Assembly (NCBI GenBank): GCA_036382855.1
Contig: DASVPO010000034.1
Location: 1-64,000 of the forward strand
Direction: 5' to 3'
From: DASVTR01 sp036382855
Lineage (GTDB): Bacteria; Acidobacteriota; Blastocatellia; Pyrinomonadales; Pyrinomonadaceae
Length of the DNA: 64,000 nucleotides
Shown: positions 16,996 to 26,707 of the stretch, piece by piece
How the letters are laid out: every line of letters begins with the position of its first letter
Numbering within the stretch: the stretch's first letter is position 1
The notes under the pieces: model-generated
Told to the model about the DNA's origin: nothing
Seen by the model: the letters and a program-made list of their open reading frames with translations, nothing else
Database searches by the model: none
Made by a program: the position numbers and the translations under genes

Positions 16996-18819
16996 TTGTT
17001 TTGGTTGGCCTGCGCCGCTCTGTTGTTCGACGTTTCTGGTCTCGCTTTTCTTACGGAGCAGATTCTTGATGCCGAAGAGCGATTCCAGCGTGTCCTGCCA
17101 GAAGGGAGCGCCGACGCTAAGAAGCAGCACCATCACGCCCCAGCCGGCGAGGGTGTTTAAATCCCGCTTGCGGTCGGCCCACCACTCGCCGGGAAGAAGA
17201 TTACGGAAAACGGGCTGGCAGTCCTGCGGCTTTGAAGGCTTACAGTCGTCGGAAATCGGGTCTCCGAATTTATTGAGCGGAACTCCTGTGTCGCTGACGC
17301 TTGCCTGCTTGCAGTCCTGCTCGTTTGCGGGCTCGCAGGTCGCAGGAATCGGGTCGCCATATTTATTAATCAGAGCGCCCGTCTCATCACGACGAGCCTC
17401 TGACCCTAAGACACTGTTCACCCAGATTCTAACTTCCTGCCACGTCAGCGGCGAGAAGCCGAAACCCTCGTAGGCGTCAACGTAATCTTGAATCACCTTC
17501 CTTTGCTCTTCCAATTCATCCAGAGAAGCATCTCGCGTCTCGGCGGGAGGTGTCTGCTGTTGAGAGTTGAGAGCGGTGCTGGCATTAGGCGAGGGGCTGG
17601 CGCTTGGGTTTGCGCTGCCTGTGTTAGCGTCGCCGCCCGTATTGGCGTTGCTCGTTGTGTTAACGTTGGCGTCGGGAAGGCTGTTGTTTGCGTTGGCGTT
17701 GCCGCCGGAGTTGGCGTTGGTTGTGCTGGCGTTGTTGCTGGCGGCGCTGGCCGTGTTGGTGTTGGCGAGCATGGCTCTGCGCTGTGCTTCGTCGAGCAGG
17801 TTGTCGCCGTCCTGCACAATCAGAGAGCGGTGTATGTCGCTGGTGGCGATTGTCGTGTAGATACGGAAAAAGCTGGCGTTGAGATAAACGACGACGACGA
17901 TGCTGATGCAGATCGCGACCGTACGCATGTTGCGGTCGTAGCGTTCTTCAAAACTCTGCATCACTGTGTCGTACCAGCGCTCGACGTGGTCCAGCTTGCC
18001 GCGAAGTGCTGTGAAAGCGGCATCCATTCGCAGGCTGAGCTGTCCGAGGAGGCCGGCGATTTTCGTCAGGCTGGCGGAGAGTTGTTGCAGGGCCGCGACG
18101 GTGATGCTGTTCTGGGCTTCGCGTTCGGCCTTGATGTCTGCGGCAATCGAATCCTGCGCGGAGGCCAGCAGCCTGAGCGCTTCGTCAAGCTTGACCTGCC
18201 GCAGGTTGATGAGGTCGCCGAAGATAACGTCCGTCTTGACGTTGTTTCCAGTGACTAGATTTTTCACGTCGTTGACGAGCGGAGTCAGCACTTGCTGCAT
18301 CTCCGCAAAACGTGCGCTGGCCGCGCCTTGCAAGAGCGGCGGGTCGCTGGTGACGAGCTTGTTAATCTCCGCTTCGAGGGCCTGTATGTCCTTATACATG
18401 TCCTGAAACTTCCTGACGTAGTCGGCATAAAAATGTCTCGAATCTATCTTCGCCAGAATCTTCATCAGGTCTTCTTTGGAAATAGAGTCGAGCACCGTGC
18501 CGCCCCATCTTGAGTGTCGCCCGATGTTTTTAAACTCTTCGAGGACTTTTGATGCGAGTTCTTTCGAGCTAATCGGCGGCAAGGCGGGCGCGGACGGCGT
18601 AGTCGCTGATGCTTCTGACGGCGACGCGTCGGTCGTTATGTCAGCGCCGGTTTTATCAATCACGTTCTCAAAAAGCTGCGCCAGCGATTTTTCAATCTCC
18701 CTTGACTTGAGCTTGAAAACCTTTTTGATGAAGGATTGGATGGCCTGCACCAGCAGGCTGAGCACCAGCAGCACGACGACTATTGCAATCACAGTATCGA
18801 GGGTGTCAAGACTGAGCAT
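16993..18819 (-). CDS. Asn-rich multi-segment membrane protein
   Basis: An unrecognised 608-residue protein. It has an N-terminal transmembrane helix (about 8-30), a coiled-coil-rich region (about 130-300), a second helix (about 305-325), and a low-complexity Asn/Ala/Thr/Ser stretch (about 350-425). A third hydrophobic segment lies near 565-585. Between these are two copies of a roughly 28-residue Cys-containing unit: NKYGDPIPATCEP with DCKQ, and NKFGDPISDDCKP with DCQP. No enzyme motif is visible. Its plan suggests a structural or envelope-spanning role, but this is only inference. It is divergent from the HAMP kinase operon and convergent with the PAS kinase. Confidence 0.7.
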   Translation of the reverse strand: MLSLDTLDTVIAIVVVLLVLSLLVQAIQSFIKKVFKLKSREIEKSLAQLFENVIDKTGADITTDASPSEASATTPSAPALPPISSKELASKVLEEFKNIGRHSRWGGTVLDSISKEDLMKILAKIDSRHFYADYVRKFQDMYKDIQALEAEINKLVTSDPPLLQGAASARFAEMQQVLTPLVNDVKNLVTGNNVKTDVIFGDLINLRQVKLDEALRLLASAQDSIAADIKAEREAQNSITVAALQQLSASLTKIAGLLGQLSLRMDAAFTALRGKLDHVERWYDTVMQSFEERYDRNMRTVAICISIVVVVYLNASFFRIYTTIATSDIHRSLIVQDGDNLLDEAQRRAMLANTNTASAASNNASTTNANSGGNANANNSLPDANVNTTSNANTGGDANTGSANPSASPSPNASTALNSQQQTPPAETRDASLDELEEQRKVIQDYVDAYEGFGFSPLTWQEVRIWVNSVLGSEARRDETGALINKYGDPIPATCEPANEQDCKQASVSDTGVPLNKFGDPISDDCKPSKPQDCQPVFRNLLPGEWWADRKRDLNTLAGWGVMVLLLSVGAPFWQDTLESLFGIKNLLRKKSETRNVEQQSGAGQPKQ

Positions 18820-19433
18820 CGAATTTGGTTTCTCCTTTTGAGACTAAATAAATGCAATGGGCTTAGGACTCGAAGGCGTGCGCTCAACTTAGAGCCGTGC
18901 TTTCTGCGGGAAGGCTCGCAGAGCAGTCAGACGTGCTCGCGCCCGAGCGTTTAAGACGCAAACGGAATTCGTTTCACAACACCTTGACCGGGAAGAAACT
19001 GCCAGCCGAATTTCCGTCGCGTGATACCATGAACCGCCTGTGATGTCCAGAAATTTCCGGCCCGTAAGCCTCCGCTGTGAACGGAAAACTGAGGCGGCAA
19101 CGGAGCAAGCGTGAATGAAAGACGTGCTGCCTGTCATCTGTCATTGCAGCCCGGCCGCGTTCATCCTTTGATTCAAGGGGTTTACAAATTGTCGCAGGCT
19201 GTTTATAACAGTGAGAGAAGTCTCCATCAGGCGGCCTCGAAGGGCTTGCCGGTTGAGACTTTTACGTTCCCCTACAGCCCCCGTTTTTAACGAAAGTTCC
19301 GTGAACGGAAGTGCTCGAAGTGTGTCGTAAGGAAGAGCGCCCTCGCCAGCGGCTTCGAGCTACTTGCCTGCCACTAACATACTTTTCGTCTCCCTTACAA
19401 CCGTCAAACAACCCAAAACTCTGAAGAGGAAGC
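18820..19433. other. Long divergent intergenic region
   Basis: This 614-nt region lies between the Asn-rich membrane protein (minus) and the HAMP-array kinase (plus). It contains a good sigma-70-like promoter at 19181-19209 and an AGAGGAAGC ribosome binding site just before 19434. The leader from that promoter would be a little over 200 nt. Short ORFs here have no protein-like composition. I see no further gene or clear repeat. Confidence 0.6.
19181..19209 (+). promoter_or_regulatory. Predicted sigma-70-type promoter
   Basis: TTTACA (19181-19186), a 17-nt spacer, then TATAAC (19204-19209). Both hexamers match consensus at five of six bases with ideal spacing. It is placed to drive the HAMP kinase, cheR, cheB and second kinase operon. 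Confidence 0.55.
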
Positions 19434-22400
19434 ATGCCAAACCAACAGGTGACTACTGATTCTCTGGACGCCAAGCAACTGCTCAAAGCCCTGACCGCCT
19501 TGAAGAAGGGCGACTTTTCCGTGCGCCTTCCGGACGATTGGACCGGCATCAACGGCAAAATAGCCGACGCCCTCAATGAAGTCATTGAGACGAACGAACG
19601 GATGGTCAAGGAGCTTGAGCGCGTCAGCCGCGTGGTCGGCAAGGAAGGCAAGATTGCGCAGCGTGCGGCTCTGCCTTCGGCTGGCGGCTCATGGGGCACG
19701 ATGGTCGAAGCGGTCAACACGCTCATAGACGACATGGCACGCCCGACCAGCGAGATGGCGCGCGTTATCGGCGCGGTCGCCAACGGCGACCTCTCGCAGA
19801 CGATGGCGCTCGAAGTCGAGGGTCGCCCGCTGAAGGGCGAATTCCTACGCTCTGTCAAGCTCGTCAACGCGATGGTTGACCAGTTAGGTTCGTTCGCTTC
19901 AGAAGTGACGCGCGTGGCGCGCGAAGTCGGCACGGAAGGCAAGCTTGGCGGCGAAGCGAAGGTCAAAGGAGTTGCCGGAACATGGAAAGACCTCACAGAC
20001 AGCGTCAACTCGATGGCCGGCAACCTTACCGCTCAGGTGCGCAACATCGCCGAAGTGACCACAGCGGTCGCAAACGGCGACCTCTCGAAGAAGATTACCG
20101 TTGATGTGAAGGGCGAAATCCTCGAACTCAAAAACACCATCAATACGATGGTTGACCAGCTTAATTCTTTTGCTTCCGAAGTGACGCGCGTCGCACGCGA
20201 GGTGGGCACGGAAGGAAAACTTGGCGGACAGGCGCAGGTGCGCGGCGTCGCGGGCACATGGAAAGACCTCACCGATAACGTGAACTCAATGGCCGGCAAC
20301 CTCACCGCTCAAGTGCGCAACATCGCCGAAGTGACCACGGCAGTCGCAAATGGAGACCTCTCAAAGAAAATCACGGTGGACGTGAAAGGCGAGATTCTTG
20401 AGTTGAAGAATACCATCAATACGATGGTTGACCAGCTTAACTCGTTTGCCTCGGAAGTGACACGCGTGGCGCGTGAGGTGGGCACGGAAGGCAAACTCGG
20501 CGGGCAAGCTGATGTGAAGGGTGTGGCTGGAACTTGGAAAGACCTCACCGATAACGTGAACTCAATGGCCGGGAACTTAACGGGCCAGGTGCGTAACATT
20601 GCTGAAGTAACAACGGCAGTCGCTAACGGCGATTTGTCGAAGAAGATTACCGTTGATGTGAAAGGCGAAATCCTCGAACTCAAAAATACCATCAACACGA
20701 TGGTGGATCAGTTGGGTTCGTTCGCCTCGGAAGTGACGCGCGTGGCGCGCGAAGTGGGTACGGAAGGTAAGCTTGGCGGACAAGCAGATGTGAAGGGTGT
20801 GGCTGGCACATGGAAAGACCTCACCGACAGTGTGAATTTCATGGCGGGCAATCTGACCAGCCAAGTGCGTAACATCGCTGAAGTGACCACAGCGGTCGCA
20901 AATGGAGACCTGTCGAAGAAGATTACCGTTGATGTGCGCGGCGAGATTCTTGAGTTGAAGGACACCATCAACGTCATGGTGGACCAACTCAACGCCTTCG
21001 CCTCGGAAGTGACGCGTGTGGCGCGCGAGGTGGGTACGGAAGGTAAGCTCGGCGGACAGGCTGATGTTCGCGGTGTGGGTGGTACGTGGAAAGACCTGAC
21101 AGACAGCGTGAACTTCATGGCAGGCAATCTGACCAGCCAGGTGCGCAACATCGCTGAAGTGACGACGGCAGTTGCTAATGGAGACCTCTCGAAGAAAATC
21201 ACGGTGGATGTGAAGGGTGAGATTCTCGAACTCAAAAACACCATCAACACGATGGTGGATCAACTAGGTTCGTTTGCCTCGGAAGTGACGCGCGTGGCGC
21301 GCGAAGTGGGTACGGAAGGTAAGCTCGGTGGACAGGCACAGGTGGCAGGCGTCGCGGGCACATGGAAAGACCTGACTGATAACGTGAATTTCATGGCGAG
21401 CAATCTGACGGTCCAGCTCAGAGACGTGTCGAAGGTGGCGACGGCCATCGCCAATGGCGACTTGACACAGAAGATTACCGTTGACGTGCGTGGTGAAATC
21501 CTGCAAATCAAGGAAGTCATCAACACGATGGTTGACCAGCTTAACTCTTTCGCTTCCGAAGTGACGCGCGTGGCGCGTGAGGTGGGTACGGAAGGCAAGC
21601 TCGGTGGGCAAGCCCAAGTTACGGGCGTCGCGGGCACATGGAAAGACCTGACTGATAACGTGAATTTCATGGCCGGGAACTTGACGGGCCAAGTGCGTAA
21701 CATTGCTGAAGTGACGACAGCGGTGGCTAACGGCGATTTGTCGAAGAAGATTACCGTTGATGTGAAGGGTGAGATTTTAGAGTTGAAGAATACCATCAAT
21801 ACGATGGTTGACCAGCTTAATTCTTTCGCCTCGGAAGTGACGCGCGTGGCGCGTGAGGTGGGTACGGAAGGTAAGCTTGGTGGGCAGGCGGATGTGAAGG
21901 GTGTCGCAGGAACTTGGAAAGACTTGACTGATAACGTGAACTTCATGGCGGGTAATCTGACCAGTCAGGTGCGTGGTATCGCGCGGGTCGTGACGGCGGT
22001 TGCTAACGGAGATTTGAAGCGCAAGCTGACGGTGGAGGCGAAGGGCGAGATCGCGGAGTTGGCCGACACGATTAATAGCATGACAGATACGCTCGCGACC
22101 TTTGCCGATCAGGTGACGACCGTTGCGCGCGAGGTAGGAGTCGAAGGCAAACTGGGCGGGCAGGCTAACGTGCCGGGCGCGGCCGGGACCTGGAGAGATT
22201 TGACGGACAACGTAAACCAGTTGGCCGCGAATTTGACGACGCAGGTGCGCGCCATCGCCGAAGTCTCGACCGCTGTGACGCAGGGCGATTTGACGCGCTC
22301 GATTGCGGTCGAAGCGCAGGGCGAGGTCGCTGCGCTCAAGGACAACATCAATGAGATGATCCGTAATCTCAAGGATACGACGCAGAAGAACACGGAGCAG

Positions 22401-25277
22401 GACTGGCTGAAGACAAACCTCGCGCGCTTCACGCGTATGCTGCAAGGCCAGAGGGATCTGACGACCGTCGCGCAGATGGTGCTCTCGGATCTGGCTCCGC
22501 TCGTTGACGCGCAGCAGGGCGTCTTCTACGTCAATAATTCCAATAACGGCATGCCGCTGATGAAGCTGCTTGCGGGTTATGCTTACAAGAAGCGCAAGAA
22601 TCTCGCCAACGAATTCAAGCCGGGCGAGGGGCTCGTCGGGCAGTGTGTGGTGGAGAAGGAGCGCATCCTGCTGACCAACGTGCCCAATGATTACATACAC
22701 ATCGCTTCCGGCCTCGGAGAAGCAACGCCGCTCAACATCGTCGTGCTGCCAGTGCTCTTCGAGGGCGACGTGAAGGCGGTCATCGAACTGGCTTCGTTCA
22801 ACCGTTTCAGCGAGACGCACATCACGTTTCTGGACCAGTTGACGGAGAGCATAGGCATCGTGCTCAACACGATTGCCGCCAACTCGCGCACGGAAGATTT
22901 GCTACAGCAATCGCAATCGCTCGCCTCCGAGCTGCAAAGCCAGCAGGACGAACTCAAGAAGACCAACGAGCGGCTCGAACAGCAGGCCGAATCCTTGCGT
23001 GAGTCCGAAGAACTACTGAAGCGACAGCAGGAAGAGTTGCAACAGACCAACGAGGAGTTGCAGGAGAAGGCGACGCTGCTGGCGAAGCAGAAGGCGGAAG
23101 TCGAGGCGAAGAACGCGGAGGTCGAGGAAGCACGCTGGGCCATGGAAGAGAAGGCAGAGCAGTTGGCTTTAACTTCCAAGTACAAGTCGGAATTCCTAGC
23201 CAACATGTCCCACGAATTGCGCACGCCCTTAAACAGCATGCTGATTCTCTCGCGGCAGTTGGCCGAAAACGCTGACGATAATCTGTCGCCCAAGCAGGTA
23301 CAGTTTGCCGAAACCATTCACTCGTCGGGCGCAGACCTGCTTTCGCTCATCAACGACATCCTCGATCTGTCGAAGATTGAATCTGGCATGATGGCGATTG
23401 ATGTCAGCGAAGTCGGGTTCGACGGCGTGCTCGAACAGCTTGACCGCAGTTTCCATCAGGTCGCTCAGGACAAGGGGCTTGAGTTTGTGCTCCAACACGC
23501 TCCCGAACTACCGCCCACGATGGAGACAGACGAAAAGCGCTTGCAGCAGATTCTCAAAAACCTGCTCTCCAACGCCTTCAAGTTTACGGAGACCGGTAAG
23601 GTCTCGCTGCGCGTCGAAATGGTCGAGCGTGAAGGCCACTTCATACAGGAAGCTCTGAACCGCGCCGAGGAAATCGTCGCCTTCTCCGTGACCGACACGG
23701 GCATTGGGATTCCCGCAGAGAAGCAGCGCATTATCTTCGAAGCGTTTCAGCAGGCCGACGGCACGACCAGCCGCAAATACGGCGGAACGGGTCTCGGCCT
23801 CTCCATCAGCCGCGAGATAGCCCGCCTGCTTGGCGGCGAGATTCGCGTCTCAAGCACTCCCGGCGAGGGCAGCACCTTTACGCTCTACCTGCCGAGAACG
23901 TTTAAGGCCGTGGCCGCCGCCGCAAGCCCCGCTTATGAAGATGACGGCGAAGGAAGCGTTTCGGGCAACGGAAACGCGCGGGCGGCTGCAAGCCAACCGC
24001 GGCGCATAGAGACCAGCTCGCTCTCGCTTGGCGAAGTACACGAATCCGAGATGGTCAAGGACGACCGCTCAAACATCGAACCGGGCGAACGCGTCGTGCT
24101 CATCGTCGAAGACGACCCGAGCTTCGCGCAAATCCTGCTCGACCTCGCACACGAGAAAGGGTTCAAGGGACTTGTCGCGATGCGCGGCGAGACGGCGCTG
24201 ATGCTCGCCCGCAAGTTTAAGCCCGACGCCATTACGCTCGACATCAAGCTGCCGGATAGAGACGGCTGGACGGTGCTCGACCGCCTCAAGCATGATTCGC
24301 AGACGAGCCACATTCCCGTTCACATCATCACGGGCGAGGAACAACGTCAACGCGCGCTCAAGCTCGGCGCGTTCACGCATCTGCAAAAGCCCGTCAGCCG
24401 CGAAGACCTCGTTTCCGCCTTCGACAACATCACGGAGTTTGTCCAGCGACGTGTCAAGCGACTGCTCGTTGTTGAAGACGACGACGTACAGCGGATGAGC
24501 ATCGTCGAGCTTATCGGCAACGGCGACGTGGTCACAACCGCAGTCGCTTCCGGCGAGGAAGCGCTCAGTTCATTACAGAGCGAGCAGTTTGATTGCCTGG
24601 TGCTCGATTTGAAACTGCCCGACATGAGCGGCTTCGAGCTTATCGAAAAAATTCAGACCGACTTAGGGCAGCAGCAGCTTCCAATTATCATCTACACGGG
24701 CAAGGAATTGACCGAAAAGGAGGAGACGCAGCTACGCAAGGTGACGGACGCAATCATCGTCAAGGAAGCCAGTTCGCCCGAACGCCTGCTGGCGGAAACG
24801 GCACTCTTCCTGCATCGCGTCGAAGCTAACCTGCCGGAGCCGAAGCGTCGTATGCTCGAACAGCTACATCGTCGCGACCCTGTGCTGGCGCGCAAGAAGG
24901 TGCTGATCGTTGACGACGACGTGCGCAACATCTTCGCTTTAACTTCTGCGCTCGAAAGTCACAACATGGAGGTCGCACACGCCGAAAACGGGCAGGACGC
25001 CATAGAGCTTCTGCGTCGCACGCCCGACATAGATGTCGTCCTGATGGACATTATGATGCCCGGCATGGACGGCTACGAGACGATGCGCGCGATTAGGAAG
25101 ATCGCTCGCTTCCAGAGCCTTCCGATTATCGCGTTGACGGCCAAGGCGATGAAGGCCGACCGCGACCGCTGCATAGAGGCCGGAGCGTCCGACTACATCT
25201 CCAAGCCTTTAGACGTTGACCAACTGCTCTCGCTCCTTAGAGTCTGGCTCTACAGGCAGGAGGAATCAAGGGGATGA
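19434..25277 (+). CDS. HAMP-array hybrid histidine kinase, group III (Nik1/Os-1) type
   Basis: A 1947-residue, apparently soluble kinase with no transmembrane helix. Residues about 110-960 are tandem 92-residue HAMP-type repeats (motifs VANGDLSKKITVDVKGEI, REVGTEGKLGGQ, TWKDLTDNVN), eight of them exactly 276 nt at the DNA level. Then GAF (about 985-1150), a coiled coil, HisKA with MSHELRTPLNSM (about 1258), HATPase (DTGIGIP, GGTGLGLSISREI), and three receivers (about 1554, 1676 and 1821 on) with Asp in LDIKLPD, LDLKLPD and MDIMMPG. The repeat sequence is strikingly like fungal group III osmosensing kinases, though bacterial members are known. ATGA overlap with cheR shows an operon. Input signal unknown. 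Confidence 0.93.
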   Translation: MPNQQVTTDSLDAKQLLKALTALKKGDFSVRLPDDWTGINGKIADALNEVIETNERMVKELERVSRVVGKEGKIAQRAALPSAGGSWGTMVEAVNTLIDDMARPTSEMARVIGAVANGDLSQTMALEVEGRPLKGEFLRSVKLVNAMVDQLGSFASEVTRVAREVGTEGKLGGEAKVKGVAGTWKDLTDSVNSMAGNLTAQVRNIAEVTTAVANGDLSKKITVDVKGEILELKNTINTMVDQLNSFASEVTRVAREVGTEGKLGGQAQVRGVAGTWKDLTDNVNSMAGNLTAQVRNIAEVTTAVANGDLSKKITVDVKGEILELKNTINTMVDQLNSFASEVTRVAREVGTEGKLGGQADVKGVAGTWKDLTDNVNSMAGNLTGQVRNIAEVTTAVANGDLSKKITVDVKGEILELKNTINTMVDQLGSFASEVTRVAREVGTEGKLGGQADVKGVAGTWKDLTDSVNFMAGNLTSQVRNIAEVTTAVANGDLSKKITVDVRGEILELKDTINVMVDQLNAFASEVTRVAREVGTEGKLGGQADVRGVGGTWKDLTDSVNFMAGNLTSQVRNIAEVTTAVANGDLSKKITVDVKGEILELKNTINTMVDQLGSFASEVTRVAREVGTEGKLGGQAQVAGVAGTWKDLTDNVNFMASNLTVQLRDVSKVATAIANGDLTQKITVDVRGEILQIKEVINTMVDQLNSFASEVTRVAREVGTEGKLGGQAQVTGVAGTWKDLTDNVNFMAGNLTGQVRNIAEVTTAVANGDLSKKITVDVKGEILELKNTINTMVDQLNSFASEVTRVAREVGTEGKLGGQADVKGVAGTWKDLTDNVNFMAGNLTSQVRGIARVVTAVANGDLKRKLTVEAKGEIAELADTINSMTDTLATFADQVTTVAREVGVEGKLGGQANVPGAAGTWRDLTDNVNQLAANLTTQVRAIAEVSTAVTQGDLTRSIAVEAQGEVAALKDNINEMIRNLKDTTQKNTEQDWLKTNLARFTRMLQGQRDLTTVAQMVLSDLAPLVDAQQGVFYVNNSNNGMPLMKLLAGYAYKKRKNLANEFKPGEGLVGQCVVEKERILLTNVPNDYIHIASGLGEATPLNIVVLPVLFEGDVKAVIELASFNRFSETHITFLDQLTESIGIVLNTIAANSRTEDLLQQSQSLASELQSQQDELKKTNERLEQQAESLRESEELLKRQQEELQQTNEELQEKATLLAKQKAEVEAKNAEVEEARWAMEEKAEQLALTSKYKSEFLANMSHELRTPLNSMLILSRQLAENADDNLSPKQVQFAETIHSSGADLLSLINDILDLSKIESGMMAIDVSEVGFDGVLEQLDRSFHQVAQDKGLEFVLQHAPELPPTMETDEKRLQQILKNLLSNAFKFTETGKVSLRVEMVEREGHFIQEALNRAEEIVAFSVTDTGIGIPAEKQRIIFEAFQQADGTTSRKYGGTGLGLSISREIARLLGGEIRVSSTPGEGSTFTLYLPRTFKAVAAAASPAYEDDGEGSVSGNGNARAAASQPRRIETSSLSLGEVHESEMVKDDRSNIEPGERVVLIVEDDPSFAQILLDLAHEKGFKGLVAMRGETALMLARKFKPDAITLDIKLPDRDGWTVLDRLKHDSQTSHIPVHIITGEEQRQRALKLGAFTHLQKPVSREDLVSAFDNITEFVQRRVKRLLVVEDDDVQRMSIVELIGNGDVVTTAVASGEEALSSLQSEQFDCLVLDLKLPDMSGFELIEKIQTDLGQQQLPIIIYTGKELTEKEETQLRKVTDAIIVKEASSPERLLAETALFLHRVEANLPEPKRRMLEQLHRRDPVLARKKVLIVDDDVRNIFALTSALESHNMEVAHAENGQDAIELLRRTPDIDVVLMDIMMPGMDGYETMRAIRKIARFQSLPIIALTAKAMKADRDRCIEAGASDYISKPLDVDQLLSLLRVWLYRQEESRG
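20037..22244 (+). repeat. Eight in-frame 276-bp tandem repeats (HAMP units)
   Basis: Units begin at 20037, 20313, 20589, 20865, 21141, 21417, 21693 and 21969, with no length variation, and a degenerate copy follows at 22245. Long stretches are nearly identical between units at the DNA level, with differences mostly at third positions. This points to recent duplication or gene conversion. The unit from 21417 (LRDVSKVATAIANGDLTQK) and the last one differ most. Assembly collapse or expansion is a real risk in such a region. Confidence 0.92.
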
Positions 25278-26113
25278 GTGCCGTGCAGGTGGAAGTCGAA
25301 CAGCTAGTGGACATCGAAATCCAGCTTCTGCTGGAAGGGATGTTCCGCTACTACGGCTTCGATTTCAGAAACTACGCTCCGGCTTCCATCAAGCGCCGGA
25401 TTCACGAAAGCATGCGCGAGGAAGGCTCGGAGACAGTCTCCGCCTTTCAGGACAAGGTGCTGCATGATGCTGCCTGTCTTGAGCGTTTCCTCAACCGCCT
25501 GTCCGTCAATGTGACGGCGATGTTTCGTGACCCTAGTTTCTACCTGACGTTCAGGACGAAGGTCGTGCCGCTGCTTCGCACGTATCCTTTCGTGCGCATC
25601 TGGCACGCTGGCTGCTCGACCGGCGAAGAAGTCTATTCGATGGCGATACTGCTGCTAGAAGAGGGGCTTTACGAACGCTGTCGAATCTATGCGACCGACA
25701 TCAGCGCCGAAGTCCTACGGACGGCGAAGGAAGGCATCTTCCCGCTCGCCTCCATGCAGGAATACACGGCCAACTACCTGCACGCGGGAGGACGCCATTC
25801 CTTCTCCGACTACTACACGGCGCATTACGACAACGTTATCTTCGACACAGCGCTCAAGCGCAATCTCATCTTCTCCGAGCACAATCTTGTGACCGATAGC
25901 TCTTTCAATGAGTTTCACGTCATCCTGTGTCGCAACGTGATGATTTATTTCAACAAGGCGCTTCAGGCACGCGTTCACAGTCTGATTTACGAGAGCCTGA
26001 CGATGTTCGGTGTGCTCGGTCTGGGAAATAAGGAGTCTCTGAAATTCACGCCGCGCGAGGAGTCGTATGATGAGTTAGACCCGCGCGACCGTCTGTATCG
26101 GAAGGTCAGATAA
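25274..26113 (+). CDS. cheR: CheR-type protein-glutamate methyltransferase
   Basis: A 279-residue SAM-dependent methyltransferase that would form gamma-glutamyl methyl esters. The N-terminal helical domain carries the basic patch (IKRRIHESM). The SAM motif is HAGCSTGEEVYSMA, with YATDIS and VILCRNVMIYF further on, all standard for CheR. It overlaps the HAMP kinase by ATGA and is followed by cheB with no spacing. There is no chemoreceptor, CheA or CheW in the window, so it probably serves a non-flagellar signalling pathway. Target unknown; the neighbouring HAMP-array kinase is one candidate. Confidence 0.93.
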   Translation: MSAVQVEVEQLVDIEIQLLLEGMFRYYGFDFRNYAPASIKRRIHESMREEGSETVSAFQDKVLHDAACLERFLNRLSVNVTAMFRDPSFYLTFRTKVVPLLRTYPFVRIWHAGCSTGEEVYSMAILLLEEGLYERCRIYATDISAEVLRTAKEGIFPLASMQEYTANYLHAGGRHSFSDYYTAHYDNVIFDTALKRNLIFSEHNLVTDSSFNEFHVILCRNVMIYFNKALQARVHSLIYESLTMFGVLGLGNKESLKFTPREESYDELDPRDRLYRKVR

Positions 26114-26698
26114 GTGTCTTCGCCGCAACTCATCGTCGTCGGGACATCGGCGGGCGGCCTCGCCGCCATGCAGGTCTTGCTGCCGGGGCTGTCGGAGATG
26201 TTCAACTGCCCGATAGTAATAGCGCAGCATAGAGGGAAGGAGCAGGGAAGCGGTTTGAGCCAGTTTCTACAGAAGTCTTGCAGGCTGCCCATCGTAGAGC
26301 CGGAAGACAAAGCGCCGATTGAGGCGGGCCGCGTCTATCTCGCTCCGGGCGATTATCACCTGCTCGTCGAGAAGGGCCACTTCGCCTTATCAACCGACGC
26401 TCCTGTCTGGTATGCGCGCCCTTCCATCAACGTCCTGTTCGAGTCTGCGGCGGACGCGTATGCTGAAACGGCGGTCGGCGTCATTTTGTCGGGAGCTAAC
26501 GGAGACGGCGCGCGTGGCCTCGCCGCCATCAAGGCGCGCGGCGGCACTGCGATTGTCGAAGAGCCTGCGACGGCAGCCTACAGAGCGATGCCGGAAGCGG
26601 CGCTGCAAGCGACCACTGTTGACCGCGTGTTGCCGCTTGCCGAGATACCTTCCTTCTTGAATATGCTGTGCCAGTCGAGCGAGCGAGGTGTGAGGTAA
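26114..26698 (+). CDS. cheB: CheB methylesterase catalytic domain, stand-alone
   Basis: A 194-residue protein-glutamate methylesterase/deamidase without the usual receiver domain. Catalytic triad candidates are Ser in GTSAGGL, His in AQHRG and Asp in SGANGDGARGL, and YLAPGDYH is also conserved. The GTG start follows the cheR stop codon directly. Without a receiver its activity cannot be controlled by its own phosphorylation, so it may be constitutive or regulated by the adjacent kinases. Together with CheR it forms a reversible methylation pair. Confidence 0.92.
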   Translation: MSSPQLIVVGTSAGGLAAMQVLLPGLSEMFNCPIVIAQHRGKEQGSGLSQFLQKSCRLPIVEPEDKAPIEAGRVYLAPGDYHLLVEKGHFALSTDAPVWYARPSINVLFESAADAYAETAVGVILSGANGDGARGLAAIKARGGTAIVEEPATAAYRAMPEAALQATTVDRVLPLAEIPSFLNMLCQSSERGVR

Positions 26699-26707
26699 CT
26701 TTAGAAG

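Noticed and set aside
20033..22820. Minus-strand ORFs of 90-350 codons opposite the HAMP array
   Set aside because: Their own repeats mirror the HAMP units; they have no ribosome binding sites or recognisable domains.
19434..25277. HAMP array read as a methyl-accepting chemoreceptor
   Set aside because: It lacks the MCP signalling hairpin and membrane segments, and carries HisKA, HATPase and receiver domains instead.
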